Assembly: GCF_020026305.1 (NCBI RefSeq)
Contig: NZ_CP075691.1
Span: forward strand, 8,549,415-8,613,414
DNA: 64,000 nt
Origin: Streptomyces sp. 135
GTDB taxonomy: Bacteria > Actinomycetota > Actinomycetes > Streptomycetales > Streptomycetaceae
Reading direction: 5' to 3'
Below, piece after piece: positions 21,801 to 31,100 of the stretch (positions within the stretch are counted from its first letter, which is position 1; each line of letters begins with the position of its first letter). A program made the translations under genes and the position numbers. The notes beneath the pieces are model-generated. The model worked only from the letters and a program-made list of their open reading frames with translations. It was not told where the DNA came from and ran no database searches.

Positions 21801-21859
21801 AAGCCGACGGCGCGGCGGAAGCCGGAGAGGCGGCGGACGTCGGAGAGGCGGCGCGGTGA
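15878..21859 (+). CDS. NRPS: C-A(Thr)-NMT-PCP-terminal C-like domain
   Basis: 1993 aa, with GAGGAG before ATG 15878. The condensation domain (res about 45-480) has the HHIVVDG motif at His173-174. The adenylation domain starts at about res 503. Aligning FDFSVWE, TVLNQTP, VVVFGGE and NMYGITETTVHVTY to the GrsA pocket gives D-F-W-N-V-G-M-V-H, the classic threonine code. A methyltransferase (res about 976-1228, VLEIGCGTGLLL, NSVVQYFPS) sits between A8 and A10, the normal place for N-methyltransferases. NGKLDRAALPEP and a PCP (LGGDSIHS) follow. The C-terminal 430 residues form a second condensation-fold domain whose HHxxxDG reads SYLCLDG, without either histidine; there is no thioesterase. I infer that it loads, N-methylates and joins Thr to the polyketide, and that the last domain may take part in release or beta-lactone closure. 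OzmL-like in position, but oxazolomycin uses Ser. Confidence 0.93.
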   Translation: MSPEDLAATRKARLSPQKRALLEKLSGASRPAGTTGIPRRPAGERPPLSFTQRRLWFLDQMVPGSAAYNVPMSFRLRGPLRHDILRRAVDEIVRRHESLRTVLPSEDGEPWQRILPRVNVPVELVDLTSDPGALDGLVDEAARRPFDLAAGPLLRVTLYRLEPELHVVLLNAHHIVVDGWSLGLFWQELLTLYHAFAAGRPSPLPELPVQYADFAVWQREHLSGERLEQQLSYWREQLGEGTEPLELPFDRPRPPVQTFEGRDLRTVFPQELRTDLAQLCKREGVSLFTVLLGALNVLLHRYTGQEDIAVGSPVTNRTRLDIEQLIGLFVNTLVYKTRLAGEPDFREVLRRVQDVVNGAHQYQEVPFEAVVEALQPERYLSQNPLFQVSFSYLPARELSSGEELTVEAIEGIRNDTSKFDLWISVVDRDRDFLVEVEYNSAVFDEATVQRLLDGYRVVLEAVAADPGLGVGELPIMPAADRERLELEWSGSRAPAPSAEPVALLHELFQERTAEAPGAIAVSHDGEHVSYRELDGRANALAHRLRRLGAGPGTLIGLCAERSVDLVVGILGILKSGAAYLPIDANYPPERVTYLLSDSSAPILVTQPHLVDGLPEHTAELVVIDGATDERAPERAPGAGPDDPAYVIYTSGSTGTPKGVLVSHANVVRLFSATKEWFGFGRSDTWTLFHAFTFDFSVWELWGALAHGGRLVVVPHWVSRSPERFYELLRDERVTVLNQTPLAFRHLSDVERGALCLRVVVFGGEELDVRSLGPWFDRHGDRSPRLVNMYGITETTVHVTYRPVTRADVDAAVAHSPIGVPIPDLEVRVLDGYGQPTPVGVRGELYVGGAGVTLGYLNRPELTEQRFLRDPDGSRWYRSGDLVRWTADGELEYLGRADDQVKIRGHRIELGEIEAALAGHPQVGEAVVLARREAAGTGDKRLVAYVVPGTRDDEQDGEAAGGSAAEDAADSTTPQGTEWEAVFDRVYGEGGEGPADFKISGWDSSYDGGPLPEEDMREWVDTTVERILALRPRRVLEIGCGTGLLLSRIAPHCEMYHATDISRTALAHVRTQLVQQRDELRHVELHNGGADDLAAFQDRQFDLVVINSVVQYFPSAGYLRNVLGEALRRVDDGGTVFVGDVRNLALLETFHTEVELHQAGDAPSDERLRTRARRRVAQDQELVLHPDFFRAVQQEEPRLADVRTQLRRGEHENEMTRYRYDAYLRVGGPAVAPAAPDDRIVWSRGEDVLATAEHRLRAEPGRALAVLDVPNARLAATVGGHGVQPEEWWRLAGRLGCSVSVDWMPDRTDGSYAVLLSPKDDEHDRVAVETPAPTGRWPEYATDPVFNRWARAVVPELRGYLKDRLPDYMLPAAYVPLKKYPVNVNGKLDRAALPEPAAETLDESGDTTEPRTPVERTIADIWTEVLGVEPIGAGSNFFRLGGDSIHSIHVVSKARDRGLELTPQMIFQYDTLAELAAAVAANGTASARTEAEDDPGDRDTAARLAELRADPDVEDVYPVAPFQEWALRRLRTPEPGMFQVHRLTAVPLGMADKDDFRSFLETQARTYPTMRTSFRWIGPDQAVQVVHRKPRVELDFVDWRGLTPAEQDEALEHHLKADRERGIEPEEPGAIRYFVADVDDRTCVIVVSLSYLCLDGWSFDIIANQVDRGLPALAEGKPLALEEGLPFKEFVAAVRGADQRAAERYWQHALGGLPGPTRLSERVPGNDLGTESGFGRQWFALPDRLASRLRAVAREHRLTLNVLFQAGWAATVAAFVTADGERADLTHGVLFTGRSAGPQGVGDMVAPTLNILPLRTRVDAAERLPEYLARVRDELVAMSGHENTPLHRALAWAGQPDDTLPTESYVVFQNVGLDNSERFSAAYYISRMGFPLRLDVFPTETVKLHMSYYRERFTDATITRLLGSFTSVLESLAAERPLSVRDLMAAARRERPAPTGILSFREGEFVVRDVCALLEEADGAAEAGEAADVGEAAR

Positions 21860-24800
21860 CGCCTTCCACCGTGTTCATGTTCTCCGGGCAGGGCTCGCAG
21901 TACCAGCGGATGGGCCAGGGCCTGTACCGGGCGGAGCCGGTATTCCGGGAGACGCTCGACCGCCTCGACGCCGTCGTCGAGACGGAACTCGGCACGTCCG
22001 TACTGGGCCGGATGTACGCCCCGGGCCACGGGCCCGCCGAGCCGTTCGACGCGCTGATCTACACCCATCCCGCGATCGTGATGGTGGAACTCGGCCTCGC
22101 CCACACCCTCGCCCGGTACGGCATCCGGCCCGACCTGCTGCTCGGCGCCAGCCTCGGCGAGTTCACCGCGGCCGTCCTCGCGGGCGCCCTCGACGCCGAG
22201 GAGTGCCTGCGGCTCCTGGTCCGCCAGGCCGCCGCGCTGCGTGACGCGCCGCGCGGCGGCATGCTCGCCGTCCTTGACGACGAGGCGCTCCACCGGGACA
22301 TCCCGCTGCTGCGCGAGCGCACCGAGGTCGCCGCCCGCAACTACCCCGGCCACTTCGTGCTCTCGGGCGCACACGACGACCTGGCCGAGGCCGAGGAACT
22401 GCTGCGGGCACGCAAGGTGGTGTGCCATCGCGTCCCGGTCCCGTACGCCTTCCACTCGCGCCGGATGGACGCGGCCGAGCCGCTGTTCAGGGACGTCATG
22501 GCGGCGGCCGACCTGAAGCCGCCGAGGATCCCCGTCGTGTCCTGCGCCACCGCGGGCGAGGTCGACCGGATCACCGTCGACCACCTGTGGCGGGCGACCA
22601 GGCAGCCCATCGAGTACGCGGCGACCCTTGCCGCCCTGGAGCGGCTCGGCCCCCACCGGTACCTGGACCTCGGACCGTCCGGCACCCTGCACAACTTCAC
22701 GCGGGCCGGTCTGCCCGCCGGCTCCCGTTCACGGTCGTTTCCGCTGCTCACCCCACTGGGCGACGACACCCGCTCCCTGGCCGCCGTACGAGCCGCCCTG
22801 CCGGCCGCCGCGTCCCCGGCCACCCCCGCAACCCCCGTATCCAAGGACGGCGTCATGAAGGTGTACGGATTCCCGGGCCAGGGCAGCCAGGCCAGGGGCA
22901 TGGGCAAGGACCTCTTCGACGAGTTCCCCGAGGAGACCGCCGTCGCGGACGCCGTCCTCGGGTACTCCGTCCGCGAACTGTGCCTGGAGGACCCGCGCCG
23001 CGAGCTGAAGCTCACCCGGTTCACCCAGCCCGCGCTGTACGTCGTCAGCGCCCTGACCTGGCTGCGCGAGCGGCGCGAGGACCCCGCACCGCCCGACTTC
23101 CTCGTCGGCCACAGCCTCGGCGAGTACGTCGCGCTGTTCGCCGCCGGAGCCTTCGACTTCGAGACAGGACTGCGCCTGGTGGCCCGCCGCGGCGAACTGA
23201 TGAGCCGTGCCGAGGACGGCCGGATGGCGGCCGTGCTCGGCTGCGACCTCGCCACCGTCGAGCGGGCGCTCACCGAGAACGGTCTGACGGGTCTGGACAT
23301 CGCGAACCACAACGCGCCCACCCAGTTCGTCCTCGCCGGGCCCACCGAACAGATCGCCCTGGCCAAGCCGGTGTTCGAAGCACTCAAGGTCCACTACGTG
23401 CAGTTGAACGTCAGCGCCCCCTTCCACTCCCGCTACCTGCGGGACGTGGCCGACGAGTTCGCCCGCTACCTCGACGGGTTCACGCTCCGCGACCCCGAGA
23501 TCCCCGTGATCTCCAACGTGCACGCCCGGCGGTACGGACCCGGTGAGGTGAAGCGGCTCCTCGCCCGCCAGATCTCCTCCCCGGTGCGGTGGACGGACAC
23601 CATCCGCTACCTGATGGCCGAGGGCGACTTCGAGTTCCGGGAGCTGGGTCCGGGAGCGGTGCTGCGCAAGCTCGTCACCAGGATCAAGGCCGAGGCGGAA
23701 CCGCTGGTCACGAGGCCCGCAGCGACCCCGGCCGAGGAGCCGCCCGCCGCAGCGACCCCGGCCGAGGAGCCCCGCGCCGAAGCGGCCGTCACCCCCCGCG
23801 CACGGCCCGGCGGCCCCGCGGCCCTCGGCGCCGACACGTTCCGGGAACGCTACGGCCTGCGCTACGCCTACCTGGCGGGCTCCATGTACGGCGGGGTCTC
23901 CGGCCCGGACCTCCTGACGCGCCTCGCGAAGGCCGGCGGCATGGGCTTCTTCGGGACCGGCGGCCTGACCCTCGACGAGGTCGAGGCGGGCCTCGACGCG
24001 GTCCGTACCGACCTCGGGGCGGACGGCCCCTACGGCGCGAACCTCCTCCACCAGCACGCCGACCCGGGGCGCGAGTCGGCGCTGGTCGACCTCTTCCTGC
24101 GCAAGGGCGTGCGCACCGTCGAGGCCTCCGGCTTCCTGCGGATCACCCCGGCCCTCGTCAAGTACCGGCTCGGCGGCGGCCGCGTGCTCGCCAAGGTGTC
24201 CAGCACGGACATGGCGGCCGCCTTCCTCGCGCCCGCCCCGCGCAGGGTCGTCCAGGAGCTGATCGACTCGGGGCAGGTCTCCGCCCGCGACGCGGCACGG
24301 TTCGCGGACGTGCCGCTCGCCGACGACCTCTGCGTCGAGACCGGCTCCGGTTGGTACGACGCCGTCGGCAGCCTCACCACCCTGCTGCCCGCCGTGCTCC
24401 GCCTGCGCGACGCCGCGTCCGGAGCGGGCCCGAAGGTGCACGTCGGCGCCGCCGGCGGCATCGGCGGCCCGGAGGCAGCCGCCGCCGCGTTCCTGCTCGG
24501 CGCGGACTTCCTGCTCACCGGCTCCATCAACCAGTGCACGCCCGAGGCCAACACCAGCACCGCCGTGAAGGAGCTCCTCCAGGACCTCGACGTCCACGAC
24601 GTCGCCCTGGCGCCCGCCGCGGAGATGTTCGAACTCGGCGTACGCGCCCAGGTCGTCAAGCGCGGCGTGTTCCTGCCCGCGCGCGCCGGCAAGCTCCACG
24701 ACCTGTGGCGCCGCCACGACGCGCTCGGCGACATCGACGCGGCGACCCGGCGCCAGATCGAGGAGAAGTTCCTGCGCGGACCGCTCCCCGAGGCGGCGGC

Positions 24801-25071
24801 CCCCGGGAGCGGCGACCCCAAGCGGCAGATGGCCGACGCCTTCCGGAGCTACCTCGACCGCGGCTTCCGGCTCGCGCTGCGGGGCGAACCGGGCAGGACC
24901 GTCGACTACCTGATCTACTGCGGGCCCGCGATGGGCGCCTTCAACTCCTGGGTGCGCGGCACCGTCCTGGAGTCCTGGCAGTCGCGCCACGTCGACGCGA
25001 TCGCCGAGCAGCTGATGTCCGAGACGGCCGCACTGCTGCGCGAACGCGCGGCCATGTTCGCCGCACTGTGA
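21856..25071 (+). CDS. trans-acting AT1-AT2-enoylreductase protein (OzmM-like)
   Basis: 1071 aa; GTG start overlapping the NRPS stop. Two acyltransferase domains occur in tandem. AT1 (res about 1-310) has Ser99 in GASLGE, with Ala where GHSxGE has His, and YAFHS. AT2 (res about 335-620) has the full GHSLGEY and APFHS motifs typical of malonyl-specific trans-ATs. The C-terminal third is a PfaD-type flavin enoylreductase (TPALVKYRL, AKVSSTDMA, VGAAGGIGGPEAA). Its expected ADSGGHTDNRP segment reads instead TGSGWYDAVGS. AT2 should load malonyl units onto all AT-less modules of the cluster. AT1 could be an acyl hydrolase (proofreading) or inactive. The AT2-ER linker contains a duplicated 27-nt segment. 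Confidence 0.93.
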   Translation: MTPSTVFMFSGQGSQYQRMGQGLYRAEPVFRETLDRLDAVVETELGTSVLGRMYAPGHGPAEPFDALIYTHPAIVMVELGLAHTLARYGIRPDLLLGASLGEFTAAVLAGALDAEECLRLLVRQAAALRDAPRGGMLAVLDDEALHRDIPLLRERTEVAARNYPGHFVLSGAHDDLAEAEELLRARKVVCHRVPVPYAFHSRRMDAAEPLFRDVMAAADLKPPRIPVVSCATAGEVDRITVDHLWRATRQPIEYAATLAALERLGPHRYLDLGPSGTLHNFTRAGLPAGSRSRSFPLLTPLGDDTRSLAAVRAALPAAASPATPATPVSKDGVMKVYGFPGQGSQARGMGKDLFDEFPEETAVADAVLGYSVRELCLEDPRRELKLTRFTQPALYVVSALTWLRERREDPAPPDFLVGHSLGEYVALFAAGAFDFETGLRLVARRGELMSRAEDGRMAAVLGCDLATVERALTENGLTGLDIANHNAPTQFVLAGPTEQIALAKPVFEALKVHYVQLNVSAPFHSRYLRDVADEFARYLDGFTLRDPEIPVISNVHARRYGPGEVKRLLARQISSPVRWTDTIRYLMAEGDFEFRELGPGAVLRKLVTRIKAEAEPLVTRPAATPAEEPPAAATPAEEPRAEAAVTPRARPGGPAALGADTFRERYGLRYAYLAGSMYGGVSGPDLLTRLAKAGGMGFFGTGGLTLDEVEAGLDAVRTDLGADGPYGANLLHQHADPGRESALVDLFLRKGVRTVEASGFLRITPALVKYRLGGGRVLAKVSSTDMAAAFLAPAPRRVVQELIDSGQVSARDAARFADVPLADDLCVETGSGWYDAVGSLTTLLPAVLRLRDAASGAGPKVHVGAAGGIGGPEAAAAAFLLGADFLLTGSINQCTPEANTSTAVKELLQDLDVHDVALAPAAEMFELGVRAQVVKRGVFLPARAGKLHDLWRRHDALGDIDAATRRQIEEKFLRGPLPEAAAPGSGDPKRQMADAFRSYLDRGFRLALRGEPGRTVDYLIYCGPAMGAFNSWVRGTVLESWQSRHVDAIAEQLMSETAALLRERAAMFAAL

Positions 25072-25100
25072 GCCGAGCAGCAAGGGAAGAGGGTACGACC

Positions 25101-28100
25101 GTGAGTGCGCACGACGGCACCGAAGTGTCCGGGAACGACATCGCCATCGTCGGCATGGCCGGGCGCTTCCCCGGCGCCGACAGCGTGGCCGAATTCTGGG
25201 AGCTGCTGCGGGCGGGCCGCGAGGGCATCACCCGGTTCAGCGACGACGAACTCGCCGAGGCCGGCATCCCGGCCGCCCTGCGCTCCGACCCGGCGTACGT
25301 CCCCGCGCACGGCGTCCTGCCGGACGTCGACCTCTTCGACACCGGATTCTTCGAGTTCACGCCCGCCGAGGCAGAGGTCATCGACCCGCAGCAGCGCCTC
25401 TTCCTGGAGAGCTGCCACACCGCGCTGGAGGACGCCGGCTACGACCCGCGCCGCTACGACGGACTGATCAGCGTCTACGGCGGCGCGGCGATCAACACCT
25501 ACCTCCAGCAGAACGTCCTGCCCCGTATCGACCAGACCGCGACCTCCGACCACTTCAAGGTGATGGTCGGCAACGACAAGGACTTCCTCGCCACCCGCGT
25601 CAGCTACAAGCTCGACCTGCGCGGCCCGAGCTACAGCGTCCAGACGGCCTGCTCGACCTCCCTGGTCGCCATCCACCTGGCCTGCCAGGGGCTGATCAAC
25701 GGCGAGTGCGACATGGCGCTCGCGGGCGGCGTGACGGTCAAGCTGCCGCAGACGCGCGGCTATCTGTACGAGGAGGGCGCGATCCTCTCCCCGGACGGAA
25801 AGGTGCGCACCTTCGACGCCGACGCAGGCGGCACCGTGCTCGGCAACGGCGTCGGCGTCGTCGTCCTCAAGCTCCTGGCGGACGCCCTCGACGCCGGGGA
25901 CACCGTCCACGCCGTGATCAAGGGCACCGCCACCAACAACGACGGCTCCCTGAAGGTGAGTTACGCCGCCCCCGGCAAGGAGGGCCAGGCAGCCGTCATC
26001 GCCGAGGCCCACGCCGTCTCCGGCACGGAGCCGGCCGACGTCTCGTACGTCGAGGCGCACGGTACCGCCACCCGCCTCGGCGACCCGGTGGAGGTCTCCG
26101 CGCTCACCGACGCCTTCCGGCGCGGCACGCGGGAGAGCGGCTTCTGCGCCATCGGCTCGCTCAAGTCCAACGTCGGCCACCTGGACGCCGCCGCCGGTGT
26201 GGCCGGGGTGATCAAGACCGCGCTGATGCTGCGCCACCGCTCCCTGGTGCCCACCCTGAACTACGAACGCCCCAACCCGGCCATCGAATTCGCGGCGACG
26301 CCGTTCTACGTCAACACCGAGACCAAGCCCTGGACGGGGCCGGGCCCCCTGCGGGCCGGGGTCAGTTCGTTCGGCATCGGCGGCACCAACGCGCACGCCA
26401 TCCTGGGGGAGCCCCCGAGGCCGGAACCGTCCGGCCCCTCCGCGCGGGACGAGCAGCTGCTCGTCCTCTCCGCGAAGACCCCCACGGCCCTGGAGACCCT
26501 CACCGACGACCTCGCCGACCACCTCGACCGCAACCCCGGCACGGACCTCGCCGACACCGCGTACACCCTGGCGATGGGCCGCCGGGCACACCGCCACCGC
26601 AGGGCCGTCATCTGCGCCGACGCCGCCGAGGCCGTACGGGCCCTGCGGGAGCGCACCGAGCCCGCCTGCGCCACCGGGGACGGCGAACACCTTGACGAGC
26701 AGCGGCCGTTCACGCCCGGCGCGGAGCTGTCGGGGCGTGCCCTCCTGGACGCCGTGCGCGCCGCCTGGCTCGCCGGGGCGGACATCGACTGGGCCGCGTT
26801 CTACGCGGAAGAGCGCCGCCGCCGCGTCCCCCTGCCCACCTACCCCTTCGAAGGCAGAAGGGTCTGGCTGGACCCCGAGGCCCCGGACGCGGGCGACCGC
26901 ACGCCCGATGCGTTGCACCCGCTGCTCGGCGCCAACGTCTCCACCCTGGCCGAACACCGCTACGCCACCACCTTGACCGGCGGCGAGTTCTACCTCGCCG
27001 ATCACCGCGTCGACGGCGTGCCCCTCATGCCTGCCGTCGCCTACCTGGAGATGGCCCGTGCCGCGGGAGCACTCTCCCTGCCCGTCGGCGCGTCGCACGG
27101 CCCCACCCTGAGCAGGGTCTCCTTCGAACGCCCGCTGTCCTTCGCCCAAGGACCGCGCACGCTGCACACCCGGCTCACCCCGCACGGCGACGGCGCCCGC
27201 TTCACGATCACCGCCACGGCCGACGACGACGAGGGCGGCGCGACCGGTGAGCCCGCCGTCTTCGCCCGCGGCGAGCTCACCGCCCCCGCCGCCCCGTCCG
27301 ACGCCCTCACCCCCGCCGATCCGGCCGCACTGGCCGAGCGGTGCCCGGACCGCCTCGCCGCACCCGAGCTGTACGCACTGCTGCGCGCCCGCGGCCTCGA
27401 CTACGGCCCGGCCATGCGCTCCCTGCGCGAACTGCGGCGCGGCGAGGACCAGGCACTCGGCGTCCTCGAACTGCCCGCCGCCAGCCCGAAGGCCGGCCGG
27501 GACGACGCCCACGCCTTCGTCCTGCACCCCTCGCTCCTGGACGGCGCCCTGCACGCCGTCGTCGGGCTCCTCGCCGCGCGCGAGGACGACGCCACCACGT
27601 ATCTCCCGCTGGCACTCGGCCGGCTGGAGGTATTCGCGCCGCTGCCCCGGCACTGCCTCGCGCACGTCACCCTGACCACGCCGCACGGCACGGGCGAGAA
27701 GCAGGCCAAGGCGGACGTCCGTCTCCTCGACACCGAGGGGCGGCTGCTCGCCAAACTCGGCGACCTGTCCGTCCGTACGCTGCGCGGGGACCGGAACCGG
27801 CCCGGAACCGCCCTGTTCCGCGGCGCCTGGGAGACGGCGGAAGCGACCCCCGCGTCCCTGCCCGCCGGGCCGCTCCTGCTCCTCGCGGACGGCCCCGCCC
27901 GCCGCGCCGAGCTGACCGAAGCGCTGCGCGCCGCCGGTGCCACGGACCCCGAGGTGGTCCTCGTGACCCCGGGCGAGGGGTTCGCGGCGGTGGACGGCCA
28001 CCACTTCACCGTGGACCCGTCCCGCCAGGCCGACTTCGCCGCGCTCCTCGACCACCTCGCACAGGCGGACCTCACCCCCACCGCCGTCCTGCACACCTGG

Positions 28101-31100
28101 TGCGACACCGGCGACCCCGGAGAAGCTTCCAGCCCCGCCTCTCCCGACGGCGGCCCGCGCACGGTCTTCGCGCTCACCAAGACCCTCCTCGAACGCCGCG
28201 GCGGCCACCGCACCGCCCTGCTCATCGCCCACCGCACGGACGCCGACGGGGCCCGCCCCGCCGAAGCCGCCCTCGCCGGATTCGCCCGCAGCACCGCGCT
28301 GGAGAACCCGCGCCTCACCCACCGCCTGGTCGGCCTGGACACCGGCACCCCGCTGCTGCCCACGCTCGTCACCGAACTGGCCTGCCTGGACGACGGGGAG
28401 ACCGAGACCCGGCACGAGGGCGGCGCCCGGCGCGCACGGCGCCACCAGCGCCTCGAAACGGCGCCCGCGAGCGGCACCGCGATCAGCGACGGCGGTGCCT
28501 GCCTCATCACCGGCGGCGCGGGCCGCCTCGGCCTGGCCGTGGCCGAACACCTCGCGGCCCGGGCCGCGGGCCCCCTCGTCCTCATCGGCAGGAGCGCGCC
28601 GGGCCCGGACGCCGAGCGGCGCCTCGCGGCGCTCCGCACGGCCGGGCACGACATCACCTTCCGGCGTGCCGACGTCACCGACGAGGAAGCCCTGCGCACG
28701 CTGCTCGACGCCGTACGCGCCGACCACGGGGCGATCCGCGGCGTGGTGCACGCCGCCGGCACGCTGCGCGACGCGTACCTGCTGCACAAGAGCTGGGAGG
28801 AGTTCACCGACGTCGTACGCCCCAAGGCGGACGGCGCGCTCCACCTCGACCGGCTCACCGCCGACGACCCGCTGGACTTCTTCGTCTGCTTCTCGTCCAT
28901 CGCCGCCGCCTTCGGCAACGCGGGCCAGAGCGACTACGCGTACGCCAACGCGTTCCTCGACGCCTTCGCCGAGCGCCGCCGGGCGCAGGTGGCCGCGGGC
29001 CGCCGCTCGGGCCGCACGCTCTCCCTCGGCTGGCCGCTCTGGCTGGACGGCGGGATGCGCCAGGACGAGGACGCCGTCCGGGCGCTGCGCCACCGCGTCG
29101 GCCTGGCCCCGATGGCCACGGCCGACGCCCTGGCGGCCCTCGACGAGGCACTGCGCCAGGACGGCGGCGCGGTCCTGGTCGCCCACGGTGAACCGGACCG
29201 TATCGCGGCGGCGCTCGCACCGGCCCCCGCACGCCGCCGGCCGTCCGCCACCGGGGCGGCGGCCCCCACCGGCCTGTCCGAGGCGGAGCTCACCGAGTGG
29301 GCGGGCACCTTCCTGCGGGAACTGCTCGCCGAGCGGACCAAGCTCGACGCGGCGGAACTCGACCTGCGGGTGCCGTTCGACCGGTACGGCATCGACTCGC
29401 TGATCATCACCCAGCTCAACGCGGAGCTGGAGCGGCACTTCGACGACCTTCCCAAGACCCTGTTCTTCGAGTACGCCACGCTGGAGGAACTGGCGGGCTA
29501 TTTCGTGGCCGAACACGCCGCCCGCCTCGGCGAACTGGCCGCCCCCGAGCAATCACCGTCACGGACCGAGAACCCGGCCGACGCGGCCGGTACGGTCACC
29601 GGGCTCGCCCCCGCCCTCACGCCCACCGTCCCCGCGACGACCACCCCCTCCGAGCGTGACAGCGAGAACGATGACGGCGCCGTCGCCGTCATCGGACTCA
29701 CCGGCCGCTACCCCATGGCCGACGACGTGGACGAGTTCTGGGAGAACCTCGCCGCGGGCCGCGACTGCGTCACGGAGATCCCCGCCGACCGCTGGGACCA
29801 CGACCGCTACTTCGACCCGGACCCGGCCGCCCGTGGCCGCGCCTTCTCCAAGTGGGGCGGCTTCCTGCGCGACGTCGACCGCTTCGACCCGCTGTTCTTC
29901 GGCATATCGCCGCGCGAGGCCGAGCTGATGGACCCGCAGGAGCGGCTGTTCCTCCAGAACGCCTGGCATGTGCTGGAGGACGCCGGATACCGCAGGGACG
30001 AACTGTCCGGCCGCAGCGTGGGTGTCTTCGTCGGCGTGATGTACGGCGAGTACCAGCTCTACGGCGCCGCCGACGCCGAGCGCGGCGGCATCCGGGTCAC
30101 CGGCTCCTCGTTCGCCTCGATCGCCAACCGGGTCTCGTACACCCTGGGCCTCAACGGGCCGAGCATCGCGCTCGACACGATGTGCTCCTCCTCCCTGACC
30201 GCTATCCACCTCGCCTGCGAGAGCCTGCGCGGCGCGGAGAGCGAAGTGGCCATCGCGGGCGGCGTGAATCTTTCCCTGCACCCGTACAAGTACGTCTTCC
30301 TCAGCCAGGGCAGGTTCGTCTCCGCCGACGGGCGGTGCCGCGCCTTCGGCGCCGGGGGCACCGGATACGTCCCGGGCGAGGGCGTCGGCGCGGTCCTGCT
30401 CAAGCCCCTGGCCGCCGCCGTGCGCGACGGCGACCACATCTACGGCGTGATCCGCGGCCACGCCGTCAACCACGGCGGCCGTACGAACGGCTACACGGTG
30501 CCGAGCCCGCACGCGCAGGCCGACTCCGTGCGCCGGGCCCTCGCCGGGGCGGGCCTCGGACCGGCGGACATCGGCTACGTGGAAGCGCACGGCACCGGCA
30601 CCTCACTGGGCGACCCGATCGAGATCGCCGGACTCGCCAAGGTCTTCGGCTCCGCGCGGACAGCCGGCCGGCTGTGGCCCATCGGCTCCGTCAAGTCGAA
30701 CATCGGCCACCTGGAATCCGCGGCGGGCATCGCCGGACTCACCAAGGTGCTGCTCCAGTTCAAGCACCGGCGGCTGGTCCCCTCGCTGCACGCCGATGAA
30801 CTGAACCCGAACATCGACTTCGGGCGGGCGCCGTTCGCGGTGCAGCGCGAGACGGCCGACTGGCCCGCCCCCGCCGGGGCCTCGGGCCCGGCGCCCCGCC
30901 GCGCCGGACTCAGCTCCTTCGGCGCGGGCGGTTCCAACGCCCACCTGGTCATCGAGGAGTACCCGGCCGGACCCGAACGCACGGACGAACCCGTGGCCGC
31001 GCAGCGGTTCACCGCGCCGCTGGTCTTCCCGCTCTCGGCGCGGGACACGGAGCGCCTGAGCGAGTACGCGGGCCGCCTCGCCGACTTCGCCGAGCGTGAC

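Noticed and set aside
23589..25100. Upstream extension of the 5008-aa PKS frame
   Set aside because: It overlaps the AT-ER gene out of frame and is Arg/Pro-rich; GTG 25101 with a ribosome site directly precedes the KS.
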